64,000 bases of DNA, from NCBI GenBank assembly GCA_031761405.1, contig JASEVX010000008.1, forward strand, positions 74,568,014-74,632,013, in the 5' to 3' direction. The translations under genes and the position numbers were made by a program. The stretch's first letter is position 1; every line of letters begins with the position of its first letter. The DNA comes from Serripes groenlandicus (Eukaryota; Mollusca; Bivalvia; Cardiida; Cardiidae). The notes under the pieces are model-generated. The model made no database searches and was not told where the DNA came from. It saw only the letters and a program-made list of their open reading frames with translations. This document shows, one piece after another, positions 45,640 to 56,693 of the stretch.

Positions 45640-46550
45640 AAGTTATCCCCTCGTTAGTGGGATGCTTTATTTAAGAGTCACAGGCCGTGTTATATCTGGA
45701 CACTGTACTATAAATCCTCCTGGTTAAAAAGGTATTTACAGAAGCTAGTTTATATACTATGCAAACGGTTCTCATTTGAAAAACCTCGTATCTGTCCTAA
45801 ATGCACGCTATTGACAGAATGTCCGGTTGCTCATCTTATACTTCACTGCATATACAACAACAGTATTAGGTATCGTTTGTGAAAGTCAATCATTGGCATT
45901 ACAGGTCTTGCAGTATTCAATGAACTAAAATCTCAATCCCCTGTTTCACAGGTGGTAGATCTGTTAGGTGGACTATTATAGTATAGACTCTCAAAACTCC
46001 GAAAAACCTTTGCTGGTTGTCTGCTATTGTGGCGATGGCCTTTAAAAAGCACAGACATGAGGTGTTTTTAACAAGACTATACACATTTCTAGTGTAGTTA
46101 TATTAACATTTATGTCAGACAAACTACTCATTCGTTCCTTCGCACAATGCTACTTCAATTAATCGTATTCCGTATGAGTCACTCATTCATCCACCCACGC
46201 TCAAACAAAACCTCCCATCCCATCCACCTACATATCCATCAATCCATCCATATATCCATGCATTCACCCATCCCCATAATTATATCCATCCATTCATCTG
46301 CAGTGTAAATTCGCGTCAATTCGTTTCGGACGAGAATTCCAATTATGTGTTACTTATTCATATTATACCTGGAAAGCGGAATTTATCATATCATATATCT
46401 AGTCGTGCAATCAAAAATATTTACTTTATATTCGAAAAATTTGTGTATGTGACTGACTATAGTATGTGTTATATGTAAATGTAATTATGATTATCCATCT
46501 TAATTGTTATGTGCTTTTTTGTGTTGTGATATGTGATGCTGTCTGATATG
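45640..46550. other. Non-coding DNA with CCATCCAT-rich stretch
   Basis: 46185-46300 is rich in CATCCAT words (CATCCATCAATCCATCC-like). 45640-46050 has some frame-like text but many stops in all frames. No gene recognised. Confidence 0.4.
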
Positions 46551-46556
46551 TTGTTT

Positions 46557-46690
46557 GAACCCTTTCCCTCATCTAGACGACTTTTGACCCATTAGCAATA
46601 GTAGGCATTATAGAGCATTGTGACAAAAGGTGAAATTGCTCGTAGCGAACAATTTTGCCTTTAATCACAATGTTTTCAACGCTGTCTTAA
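46557..46690 (+). mobile_element. TTAA element, left part
   Basis: AACCCTTTCCCTCATCTAGA, the arms GTGAAATTGCTCGTAGCGAA and CACAATGTTTTCAAC are present; the right end is lost. Confidence 0.6.
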
Positions 46691-46990
46691 GATATAGCCT
46701 GTAGTTTTCATAAATGATGCATTCTTATCTTGACGTCCTTAAAGCATCAATCAATCTGAGTGATTTCTCGTCATCTTGTCTCGAAGGAAGCTCAAATGCT
46801 GCATTACTTCGTCTTATTACTTCTAGAATGCGGGTTATATTGTATTTAGACCTGCAATCAGAAATATTTTCTTTTCATTAGTTGGTATTTTTGCATGTAA
46901 TTGTAATTGTCCATATTCATTGTCTTGTGCTTGTATTTTTTGGGATTTGCTAGGTATCCCTTGTTGTCAGGCTTTTCCGTCTGTCTGTGT

Positions 46991-47059
46991 GTCGCTAAAA
47001 AGAAAACCTGGACAGACAGACACACACAGTCTGTCTGTCCAGGTTTTCTTTTTAGCGAC
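46991..47059. repeat. Perfect 30-bp inverted repeat with 9-base loop
   Basis: The left arm 46991-47020 starts GTCGCTAAAAAGAAAACCTG and ends GACAGACAGA; the right arm 47030-47059 is its exact complement, separated by CACACACAG. It sits at the start of a family H segment. It could be an end-structure of family H or an inversion scar. Confidence 0.95.
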
Positions 47060-47284
47060 GCTCAACAGGCAAAACCAATGGACCGATTTCAATGAAACTT
47101 GATGAATAGGTGCCAAAAGAGCTAAGGGTGTGCACGTTTGAGTTTCGTTTCTAACGACCCACCTGTTGCTATGCAGCTAGCAAAAACACGTGTTTTAAGA
47201 ACTAAAAACATTTTTCTATCTTCTGCTACAGTTTTGAATCTGGAGAGCTGAAACTTCGGTTATAAATACTTTGAGATATTTAAA
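47060..47284 (+). mobile_element. Family H segment
   Basis: GACCGATTTCAATGAAACTT, TGCACGTTTGAGTTTCGTTT, TTGCTATGCAGCTAGCAAAA and TTTTTCTATCTTCTGC recur at 56260-56465 and 58130-58310. It ends GAGATATTTAAA where the next element begins and resumes at 48598. Confidence 0.7.
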
Positions 47285-47645
47285 ACAAGAGGGCCATGAT
47301 GGCCCTGGATCGCTCACCTTAATTATATACAATGTACTGCAAGGCAAAACACATCAGGACAATTATTCTGAATGCAACCTCCACAGTGTTAACAAGATTT
47401 TCCTTCATTTGGCCTAGTGATCTATATTTTTTTACCTGATATGACCCATATATTCCAACATGGACTAGATATCATCAAGACAACATTCTGACAAAGTTTC
47501 AACTTGCTCAAACTAAAAATGCGGCCTCCAGAGTTTAAACAATATTTTGCTTTATTGACCTTGTTTCTGACCCAATATGACCCATATTCAAACTTGACCT
47601 AGATATAATTCAGACAAACATTCTGACCAAATTTCAAGCTGCTGA
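47285..47645 (+). mobile_element. Family A element, head and two units
   Basis: The head is ACAAGAGGGCCATGATGGCC; the core is short and then passes into a family B head at ~47652 without its own tail. Confidence 0.8.
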
Positions 47646-47649
47646 AGCA

Positions 47650-48596
47650 AACAAAAGGGCCATGATGGCACTGGATCGCTCACCTGATAAAAATATTTTT
47701 TCACTTTAGCTATATAAGCCCTGCCCCCTGGCAGCCATAGTTTTCGACTAATCAACTTGGCTTGAAGGAATCTGAAAGTAGGTTACTTAAGGAACATTTC
47801 TATAAAATTATTTGAAAATCGGCCTGATACTTTTGGAGAAGAAGATTTTTTAAGTTTTCACTATAGCCATATAAGGCAAAAAAGTCCCGCCCCACCCCTG
47901 GCGGCCATGTCTTTCGACCAATCAACATGGCTTGAAGGAATCTGATAGAAGGTCATCCAAGGAACATTTCTGCAAAATTATTTGAAAATCGACAGGACAC
48001 TTTCGGAGGAGAATATTTTTAAAGTTTTCACTATAGCAACATAAGGCAAAATAGCCCCCCGCTCCCCCCCCCCCCCCCCCCCCCCCTGGCGGCCATGTTT
48101 TTTGACCAATCAACATGGCTTGAAAGAATCTGATAGAGGGTCATCCAAGGAACATTTCTACAAAATTATATAAAATCTGGTGAGGTCATTGAGAGGATGC
48201 TTTCTGTGAAGTTTCATCCCAATTGACCCACTGGTTACTGAGGAGAAGAAGTTGACGCACGACAAGTGTTAACAAGATTACCCTTCAATTTGGCCTAGTG
48301 ACCTAGTTTTTAAACCGACATGAGTTTCAACATGCTCAAGTTGAAAATGTGGCCTCCAGAGTGTAAACAAGATTTCCCTTCAATTTGACCTATAGTGACC
48401 TAGTTTTTGACCTCATATGGCAAAGTTTCGAACTTGTCCAAGATTTGATGGAGATGAATTTTCTGATAAACTTTCATGAAGATTGGATGCCAAATATAGC
48501 CTATAGAGTGTTAACAAGCTCAAATGTTGACGACGCACCACGGACAAAATGTGATCACAATAGCTCACCTTGCACTTCGTCCATAGGTGAGCAAAA
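47650..48596 (+). mobile_element. Chimeric element: family B front, family A rear
   Basis: A family B head (AACAAAAGGGCCATGATGGC) and four B units, one with a long poly-C tract (48064-48086), run to GAGAAGAAGTTGACGCACGAC. The text then switches to family A (AAGTGTTAACAAGATTACCC, GACCTAGTTTTT) and ends with a family A tail GACGACGCACCACGGAC, then CTCACCTTGCACTTCGTCCA and AGGTGAGCAAAA. The switch lies at ~48263. Confidence 0.85.
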
Positions 48597-48597
48597 A

Positions 48598-48685
48598 ACG
48601 TATCCATTATGATTTTTGATTTAAGCCTCTGTTTTCAAATGCTAGCCTTCGAAAGATAGCCGTAGCTATGCAGCTAGCAAAAAAG
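48598..48685 (+). mobile_element. Family H segment, continued
   Basis: ACGTATCCATTATGATTTTT then GATTTAAGCCTCTGTTTTCA continues the unit left at 47284; the joined order equals the uninterrupted text at 56433-56480. Confidence 0.75.
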
Positions 48686-49076
48686 CTCACTTGATTTTAT
48701 TTATTTTCACTTCAGTCATATAAGCCCCGTCCCTGGCGGCCATAGTTTTCAACCAATAAACATGGCTTAAAGGAATCTGATAGAGGGTCACCCTAGGAAT
48801 ATTTCTACAAAATTATTTGAAAATCTGCAAACCAGTTTGGAAGAAGAAGAATTTTAAAGTTTTTTCGTTTTGTTACCATGGAAACCAGAATTCTGTATGG
48901 ATCCCAAGGAAGAAATTCTGATGAGGTCATTGAGAGGATGCTATCTGTGAAGTTTCATCCCGAATGACCCACTAGTTACTGAGGAGAAGAAGTTGACGGA
49001 CGATTGACGACGGACGCTGGACGAAAGGCGATCACAATAACTCACCTTGAGCACTTTGTGCTCAGGTGAGCTAAAA
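48686..49076 (+). mobile_element. Family B element, first and last units only
   Basis: A worn head (AAAAAAGCTCACTTG), one core unit and the end unit with GTTACCATGGAAACCAGAAT, GGACGATTGACGACGGACGC and the terminal hairpin TCACCTTGAGCACTTTGTGC ... GGTGAGCTAAAAA. Confidence 0.85.
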
Positions 49077-49079
49077 ATG

Positions 49080-49605
49080 CACAATAAGTTATTTCTCCTT
49101 TTTCCACAGTGTTTTTGACAAAACAAAATAAACAATCTGTTGTCATCAGTTATTTGTGAATGGGAAAAGTCAAAACCTTTCCAACATACAAGAAATCTGA
49201 AGCAGAGGACATTGGAAACATCTAGGCAAAAAAATATATGGTAACGATATATAAATAAAAGTCTAACTTTTAAATAGAATTGAAAACATTATAGCTCATT
49301 ATGAGCAATTTCTTTTATGTCACAATGTTTTCAAAATGTTGCCTACTGCAGATGCATCAGAAAACGTCTGTATGTTGGAAAGGGTTAAATCAATATGTAA
49401 GGCAATGGGTTAGGTTTAATAACGGAAAATATGTCACATATTTATTTTACTATTTTTTTATCATTGATTTGAGTAAAATTAAGATGTTCTTCATATTGCC
49501 AATAAAACATCATAGATGCAATATACACCTTTAAAACAATATACTGTACTGATATGATGATAATGATTAAATAACACAATACATGTTAATAATCTGAAGA
49601 AAGGG
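49080..49605. other. TTAA-element remnants and non-coding DNA
   Basis: 49080-49160 and 49175-49388 hold interior and right-end words of the TTAA family (TTATTTCTCCTTTTTCCACA, TCATTATGAGCAATTTC, GTATGTTGGAAAGGGTTAA). 49400-49600 shows nothing. Confidence 0.55.
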
Positions 49606-49609
49606 TTAA

Positions 49610-49815
49610 CCGTTTTCCAAATACAACAAATCAGCAGCAGACAACTCCGAAAACATATTGGCAAATATATGGAAAATCTTCATAATGAAAGTATATATAT
49701 ATAAAATGCAGTTAAAAATAATTTGGCAAAAGGGAAAATTGCTCAAGATGCTACATCTTTCTTTCCAATGTTATCTGCTGCAGAGGCATCAGAAGCATTT
49801 GTATGTGGGAAAGGG
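49610..49815 (-). mobile_element. TTAA element, complete, 206 bp
   Basis: TTAA at 49606-49609 and 49816-49819. The left end is CCGTTTTCCAAATACAACAA, the right GTATGTGGGAAAGGG; GAGGCATCAGAAGC near the right end shows it lies inverted relative to the 51838 copy. Confidence 0.85.
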
Positions 49816-49917
49816 TTAATATTCTCTCTCAAAATTGTACCAACACCAGTAGTTCAAAGTTTTTGATTCTCTTACATTGTTTCTTTTAAGACTTGCTAGA
49901 TGGAAGGTATTCTTTAT

Positions 49918-51470
49918 TAAATGGCAATATCATCAAGACAAACTTTCTGACAAAATTTCAAGCTGCTCAAGTAAAAAATGCAATTTCTATAGTGTTAACT
50001 AGATTGTTCTACAATTTAGCCTAGTGACGTAGTTGTTGACCTGACCCGACCCATATTTGAACTTGACCTAGATATTACTAAGCAAATTTTCATTAAATTT
50101 GGTCTAGAGACCTAGTTTTTGACATGACATGACCCATATTCAAACTTGGCCTAGATATCATCAAGACAAACTTTCTGACGAAGTTTCAACATGCTCAAGT
50201 TTAAAATGCGGCTTCCAGCGTGTTAACAAGCTTTTCTTTCAATTTGAGCTAGTGACCTAGTTGTTGACCCGACATGACCTATATTCAAACTTGGCCTAGA
50301 TATTAATAAGACATACTTTTTGACAAAGTTTCAACATGCTCAAGCCAAACATGTGGCTTCCAGTGTTAACAAGATTTTTATTAAATTTAGCCTAGTGACC
50401 TAGTTTTTGACAGGACATGACCCATATTCAAACTAGGCCTAAATATCATGAGGACAAACTTTCTGATACATTTTCATGATGCTCAAGTTTAAAATGCGGC
50501 TTTCAGAGTGTTGACAAGATTTTCTTTCAATTTAGCCTAGTGACGTAGTTGTTGATCCGACATGACCTATATTCAAACTTGGCCTAGATATCACTAAGAC
50601 ATACTTTTTGACAAAGTTTCAACATGCTCAAGCCAAACATGTGGCTTCCAGAGTGTTAACAAGATTTTCATTAAATTTGGCATAGTGACCTAGTTTTTGA
50701 CAGGACATGACCCATATTCAAACTTGGCCTAGATATCATCCGGACAAACTTTCTGATAAAGTTTCAAGATGCTCAAGTTTAAAATGCGGCTTCCAAAGTG
50801 TTGACAAGATTTCCCTTCAATTTGGCCTAGTGACCTATTTTTTGGCCTGACATGACCCATATTCAAACTTGGCCTAGATATCACTTAGACAAATATTCTG
50901 ACACAGTTTCAAGCCAAAAATGTGGCTTCCAGAGTGTCAACAAGATTTTCATTAAAGTTGGCCTTAGAGTGACTTAGTTTTTAACCCGACATGACCAAGT
51001 TTCGAACTTGGCCTAGATATCATTAATTAATACAATTTTTTTGACAAAGTTTCAATATGCTCAAGTTTAAAATATGGCTTCTAGAGTGTTAACAAGATTT
51101 TCCTTCAATTTGGCCTAGTGACCTAGTTTTTGACCCGACATGATCCAGTTTCGAACTTGGCCTAGATATCATCGAGACAAACGTTTTGACAAAGTTTCAA
51201 CATGCTCAAGTTTAAAATATGGCTTCCAGAGTATTAACAAGATTTTCCTTCAATTTGGCCTAGTGACCTAGTTTTTAACCCGACATGACCCATATTCAAA
51301 CTTGGCCTATATTTGATAGAGATATATGTTCTGATAAACTTTCATGAAGATTGGATGCAAAATGTTGCCTCTAGAGTGTTAACAAGCAAATGTTGACGAC
51401 TGACGACGGACAAAAGGCGATCACAAAAACTCACCTTGAGCACATTGTGCTCTGGTGAGCTAAAAACACT
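49918..51470 (+). mobile_element. Family A element, head missing, tail complete
   Basis: About ten units with TTTGGCCTAGTGACCTAG and GACATGACCCATATTCAAAC run to TGAAGATTGGATGCAAAATG, then GACGACTGACGACGGACAAA and the hairpin CTCACCTTGAGC..GCTCTGGTGAG ending CTAAAAA. This is the longest core array in the window. Confidence 0.9.
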
Positions 51471-51837
51471 GTGGCAAATGGAGAAATTAGTCTATAGTTT
51501 ATGAGGTATAAGATAAAAGGTGCTATTTTATAACAGGTTATCACATTACATAGTACACATAAACATCATAGTAATTACTAGATAATGTGAATCAAAAGTC
51601 TTCAGGCACTATCATTTTTAAATCTTTTCAATAACTTTGCTTTCTTTAAGAAAGAACTTCAACATTTTAAATAATGTTTTCAAAAGTCGGCTACTTCAGA
51701 TATCTTGTATGTGGAAAGTGTTAACCCTTTCCCACATATAGACGCTTTCAGACACCTCTGCAGCGGACGACTTTCAAAACATTTTCACCATTTGCCACAA
51801 TGTTTTCAACTGTATTTAATCATTAAACTGTCATTAA

Positions 51838-52058
51838 CCCTTTCCCTCATATAGACGCTTTCTGATGCCTCTGCAGCAGACAGTTTTTTGAAAAGATAGT
51901 GACAAAAGAAGAAATTGCTCAAAGCGAGCATTCTTCTTTTGCCACAATGTTTTCCACTTTTAGTCATAGGTTATCCATTCAATTATAGAGATTTTCTACT
52001 TTTTTAACAAAATATGTTTAAAGTCGTCTGCTGCAGATTTGTTGTATGAGGGAAAGGG
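51838..52058 (+). mobile_element. TTAA element, complete, 221 bp
   Basis: TTAA at 51834-51837 and 52059-52062. The ends are CCCTTTCCCTCATATAGACG and TTGTATGAGGGAAAGGG; the inner hairpin is GAAGAAATTGCTCAAAGCGA against GCATTCTTCTTTTGCC. Confidence 0.92.
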
Positions 52059-52439
52059 TTAATGGTGATTTTACACATTTTTGATAAGATAGTTTCAAAG
52101 TCGGCTGCTGCAGATATCTTGTAAGTGGAAAGTGTTAAGACTCTGACAGGAGGAGTAAATTTGCCTTTGCTCCGAAACATTTATTTTATCAACCATTTAA
52201 AACCTTTGTTGTGGGTAGCAAAAAGAGTATTCTGAATCAGATAGTTGTTGTGATTACCAACAAAATAGGTTATGGAGGACTAATAAGGATTGAACCCATT
52301 CCCACATACAACAAATTTGTAGCAGACAACTTTGAATAAAATCTCTATTATTGAAGGTATAATTACTGAAAAAAGTTGAAAATATGTTGTGGCAACAGGA
52401 GAAATTGCCCGTTTTAAGCCATTTCTACTTTTGTGTTAA

Positions 52440-52650
52440 CCCTTTCCTTCATATAGACGCTTTCTGACGCCTCTGCAGCAGACGGCTTTTTGAAAACATA
52501 GTGACAAAAAAAGAAATTTCTCAAAACAAGCACTTTCTCCTTTTGCCACAATGTTTTCTGATTTTAGTCATTCAATTATAGAGATTTTCTATTTTTTGAC
52601 AAAATGTGTTCAAAGTCGTCTCCTGGAGAATTGTCGTATGAGGGAAAGAG
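52440..52650 (+). mobile_element. TTAA element, complete, 211 bp
   Basis: TTAA at 52436-52439 and 52651-52654. The ends are CCCTTTCCTTCATATAGACG and GTATGAGGGAAAGAG. Closely related to the 51838 copy in interior text. Confidence 0.9.
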
Positions 52651-52719
52651 TTAAGGCATGAAATAGCTATAGCTGTACCTTCTCTTAAAAAGCATCATAA
52701 ATAAAAATATATAATTCTT

Positions 52720-52912
52720 TATAGCCTTTTACCACATGCAGGCAAGTTTTTACACATCTGCAGCAGATGCCTTTTTGAAAACAATTTCTGCCTTTGCAAC
52801 AATGTTTTCAACTCTATTCAATAACTATCTTTCATTTCAAGAGAATTTTTTCATATTTCTACCTGGATAATTTTAAAACAGTTTAATGCTGCAGATATGT
52901 AGTATATTGGAA
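52720..52912 (+). mobile_element. TTAA element, eroded
   Basis: ACCACATGCAGGCAAGTTTT, CATCTGCAGCAGATGCC, CAACAATGTTTTCAACTC and GTAGTATATTGGAAAG; TTAA flanks not kept. Confidence 0.6.
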
Positions 52913-52954
52913 AGATAGATAGATATATTTACAAGTATTATGGTTTATACCTAA

Positions 52955-53180
52955 TGAATGAATGTATATTGTTTTACGGCGCATCGACAGCTAAGGTCAT
53001 TTAGCGCGCATTTAAATTTAATTATTCATGATCCCTGGGTAAACAAACCAGTACTAGGCTAGAAAATATGCCTTGCCCAAGGGAACTCCACCATGACCGT
53101 AGTGCCGCGACTGGGGATCGAACCCGGGACACCCGGTTTCGAAATCCCCGACGCTAACCACTCGACCACAGCGGATTCCG
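52955..53180 (-). mobile_element. tRNA-derived SINE, family S1, complete with 13-bp target duplication
   Basis: GGTTTATACCTAA at 52942-52954 and 53181-53193 brackets the element. On the minus strand it reads TCCGCTGTGGTCGAGTGGTT (A-box), GTGTCCCGGGTTCGATCCCC (B-box) and the body and tail of the 22822-23040 copy, with few differences. Confidence 0.93.
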
Positions 53181-53694
53181 GGTTTATACCTAAAAAACAG
53201 TATTAAATAAGACTAGAATACAGCTTTGTTTATTAAAGTAAATGAGTTAAAACAATATATTTATATTTCCTTTCAACCCACTTATAATCATGAAGAAAAG
53301 ATATGAAGAGCAATTGGAAAGTACAGAAAAGGCACTGTATTTGACACATCTTCAATGTGGCAAAAGAAGTAATTCCTCTATTCAATAATTGTACAAATAT
53401 TTCCATTTATAGTTATTCATAATGTTGCCTAGATGTTTTCAAACTTGTCTGCCCACATTTGTGCTGTGTTGTATGTGGGATAAGGTTGAATTCTGTAACG
53501 TTAATCATATGGGACAATTATCATCTGATATCTTCACTCCTCTATCTCAGGAATGTCTCGTCCTTTTTTATGTATAATTTATACTTCAAACATTCCACCA
53601 AACTATTCTATTTGTTCTTCTTTTGTTCAGATGGTATCAATAGACGATGAACATTGTTGAATATGATACTTTATTTCAAACAAGACTGTTTTAA

Positions 53695-53918
53695 CATTTT
53701 CCCTCATGTAGACGCTTTCTGATGCCTCTGAAGCAGACGACTTTTGAAATCATAGTGGAAAATGGAGAAATTGCTCATAATGAGTAATTTCTCCATTTGT
53801 CACAATAATTTCACCTCTCTTCAATAATCATACTATCATTTATAGAGATTTTCTATATTTTGGACTTGAGAATTTGATGAAAGTCGTCAGCTGCGGATTT
53901 GTTGTATGTGGGGAAGGG
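53695..53918 (+). mobile_element. TTAA element, complete, 224 bp
   Basis: TTAA at 53691-53694 and 53919-53922. The inner hairpin is strong: GGAGAAATTGCTCATAATGA then GTAATTTCTCC. Confidence 0.9.
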
Positions 53919-54323
53919 TTAAGGAAAACATAATAAATAATTATGTTTTGTCAGCAAATATGCCAGTAATGATCCCAAGGAGACACATTGTCTGGTTTCA
54001 ACCCCCACATGCTAGTATCACGTGATCTATCCATTGTGAATGTTAAATGAATTGAAGGTAATGGGTTAAAGAGATTTTCTATATTTTTCCAAATTGGTTT
54101 ATGCTACAGACTTTTTGCATTTGGGAAAGGGTTGAAAAACAATCTGTATGTCATATTAAGTTATCAAACAATTTCTTCCATCAGATTCAATTCTACTTAC
54201 CTGTTAAATAGTGAAATTAAAGGTGCTATGAGAACCAGGATGAATGGTGAAATAATACAGAAAAGTCAGATTTATGTTCCTAAGTTTAAACGACTGCTCT
54301 CCACAAAATACTTCATGAGTTAA

Positions 54324-54545
54324 CCCTCTAGCTCATATAGGCGCTTTCTGATGCCTCTGCAGCAGAAGGCTTTTTGAAAACAAAGTGACAAAAGAAGCAA
54401 TTGCTCAAAACAAGCCATTTCTCCTTATGTCGCAATGTTTTCCACTTTTAATCATAGGTTATGCATTCGATTATAGAGATTTTCTATTTTTTGACAAAAT
54501 ATGTTCAAAGTCGTCTGCTGCAGAATTGTCGTATGAGGGAAAGGG
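54324..54545 (+). mobile_element. TTAA element, complete, 222 bp
   Basis: TTAA at 54320-54323 and 54546-54549. The left end is altered to CCCTCTAGCTCATATAGGCG, the right is GTATGAGGGAAAGGG. Confidence 0.88.
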
Positions 54546-54659
54546 TTAAGTTTACATGACTGTTCTCCACAAAATACTTCATATGAGAACTTTAAGTCAC
54601 AGGAGAATGCCTTCAATGGTTTTTAATTGATGACAGGAGATCAAATTGCATACTTAAAA

Positions 54660-54752
54660 CTACTTAAAACTCATTTCCTCATACAGACGCATTTGGACAC
54701 TTCTGCAGCAGACGACTTTTGAAAACATTGTTGCAATGAGCAATTTCTCTAC
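54660..54752 (+). mobile_element. TTAA element, left fragment joined to family B
   Basis: CTCATACAGACGCATTTGGA, CTTCTGCAGCAGACGACTTT and GAGCAATTTCTC are followed at ~54755 by family B text. Confidence 0.6.
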
Positions 54753-54754
54753 GG

Positions 54755-56255
54755 CCATTCTTCACTCCACGGCCATTAGGCAAAAATTAAATCTCCAAAC
54801 AGCCCCGCCCACTGATGGCCATTTTTTTTGACCAATCAACATGGCTTAAGGGAATCTGAACAGGAACATTCAGATTGTCAAAGAACATTTCTACAAAATT
54901 ATTTGAAAATCAGCCCGACACATTCGGAGAAGAAGATCTTTTAAGTTTTCACTATAGCCTTATAAGGCAAATAAGCTCCAACATAGTGGCAATAGTTTTC
55001 GACCAATCAACATGGACATTTCTACAAAATTATTTGAAAATCAGCCTTACACTTTCGGAGAAGAAGTTTTTTTAAGTTTTCACTATAACCATATAAGGCA
55101 AAAATAGCCCCGCCCCCTGGTGGCCATGTTTTTCGACCAGTCAACATGGCTTGCAGGAATCTGATAGAAGGTCACCGTAGGAACATTTTTTACAAAACTA
55201 TTTGAAAATCGACCTAACACTTTCGGAGGAGAAGCAACGCGGGCTGTCAATCCAGGGGTTGTGAGTTTGAATCCCGGCTCGGCCAACTTTCTTTCCGACG
55301 ATTGACAAAAGTCAATGCGACATGCATCATTCCTCTTCCACCAATGGGCCAAGTCTATGTGGAAAAGCAGCCAGTTGCTTGGGAAGATTGTTGTGTGGAG
55401 TACTGGTGTGAGAAAACCAGGAAATGCATGAGTAGGTGAACTGGCCGCCATGATATAACTGAGAAATTGTTAAAAACGGCGTTAAACCCCAATCAATCAA
55501 TCAGAGAAGATTTTTTAAGTTTTCATTATAGCCATATAAGGCAAAAAAGACCCGCCCTCTGGCGGCCATGTTTTTCGACAATTCAACTTGGCTTGAAGGA
55601 ATCTGATAAAGAGTCACCCAAGGAACATTTTTGCAAAATTATTTGAAAATTGGCCAAACACTTTTCGGAGGAGAAGATTTTTTAAGTTTTCACTATAGCC
55701 ATATAAGGCAAAATAGCCCAGCCCCCAGGTGGCCATGTTTTTTGACCAATCAACTTGGTTTGAAGGAATCTGATAAAGAGTCACCCAGGAAACATTTCTA
55801 CAAAATTATTTGAAAATCAGCCTGAAACTTTCAGAGGAGAAGTTTTTTTAAGTTTTCACTATAGCCATATAAGGCAAAAATAGCCCCGCCCGTGGCAACC
55901 ATGTTTTTTCGTCCAATCAACTTGGCATGAAGGAATCTGATAGAGGATCACCCAAAGAACATTTCTACAAAATTATTTGGAAACCGGCCAGACACTTTCG
56001 TTGAAGAAGATTTTTTAAGTTTACAGTTTCTTTTTCTTTCGGTTGCTATGGAAACCAGAATTTTGCATGGATCCCAATAATTTGAAGGAATTCGGGTGAG
56101 GACATTGAGAGGATGTTTCCTTTGAATTTTCATTCTAATTGGCCAAGTGGTTAGGGAGGAGAAGTTGTTTGAAACAAAAAGTTAACAGACGCATGCACGT
56201 ATGACGGACAAATTACTCCATGACATAAGCTTGACTGGCTTTCAGCCAGTTGAGC
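54755..56255 (+). mobile_element. Family B element interrupted by a SINE
   Basis: A worn head (CTCCACGGCCATTAGGCAAA), units at 54790-55234 and 55504-56030, an end unit with GTTGCTATGGAAACCAGAAT and the hairpin GACTGGCTTTCAGCCAGT. At 55234/55504 the unit is split inside GGAGGAGAAG/ATTTTTTAAG by a SINE. The right end joins ACGTATCCGTTATG of family H. Confidence 0.88.
55235..55503 (+). mobile_element. SINE family S2, 5' truncated, nested in family B
   Basis: The duplication GAGAAG flanks it (55229-55234 and 55504-55509). It starts inside the tRNA-like head (CAACGCGGGCTGTCAATCC), keeps the B-box GTGAGTTTGAATCCC and the body GAAAAGCAGCCAGTTGCTTG, and ends GGCGTTAAACCCCAATCAAT then CAATCA. The minus-strand 122-codon frame over it is not a gene. 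Confidence 0.92.
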
Positions 56256-56690
56256 TTAAAACGTATCCGTTATGATTTTTGATTTAGGCCTTTGTTTTCA
56301 AATGCTAGCCTTCCAAAGATAGCAGTTGCTATGCAGCTAGCAAAAAACCTCGTTTTAAGAACCAAAACCATTTTTCTATCTTCTCCTACAGTTATTAATG
56401 TGGAGAGCTGAAACTTCGGTTAAAGATACTTCGAGATATTTAGAAAAAACGTATCTGTAACAATTTTTGATTTAGCCCCTAAATTAGGCCTTTGTTTTTA
56501 AATGGTAGTCTTTGAAAGATAGGGTCTTTTAACAGTCATGTTTGACTTCTATCGCCCCTAGCACTGCAGTGGTAGCATTCGATAGCGATTTTATTGCACC
56601 ATCTTATAGAGCAGCTATTCAAGAGCTACAACAAGTTTTGTTTCATGATTGACCTCCGACCTCGACTTTCCGAGCTAGAGCCGGAATTCT
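56256..56690 (+). mobile_element. Family H segment with an empty insertion site
   Basis: TTTTTGATTTAGGCCTTTGT, TTGCTATGCAGCTAGCAAAA and TTTTTCTATCTTCTCC appear; then 56433-56455 reads GAGATATTTAGAAAAAACGT then ATC without an insert, the site that is filled at 47285-48596. After 56520 the text is unique-looking up to the next element. Confidence 0.72.
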
Positions 56691-56693
56691 TCA

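Noticed and set aside
55083..55451. 122-codon minus-strand frame
   Set aside because: Covers a SINE insertion in family B; the translation is of the SINE.
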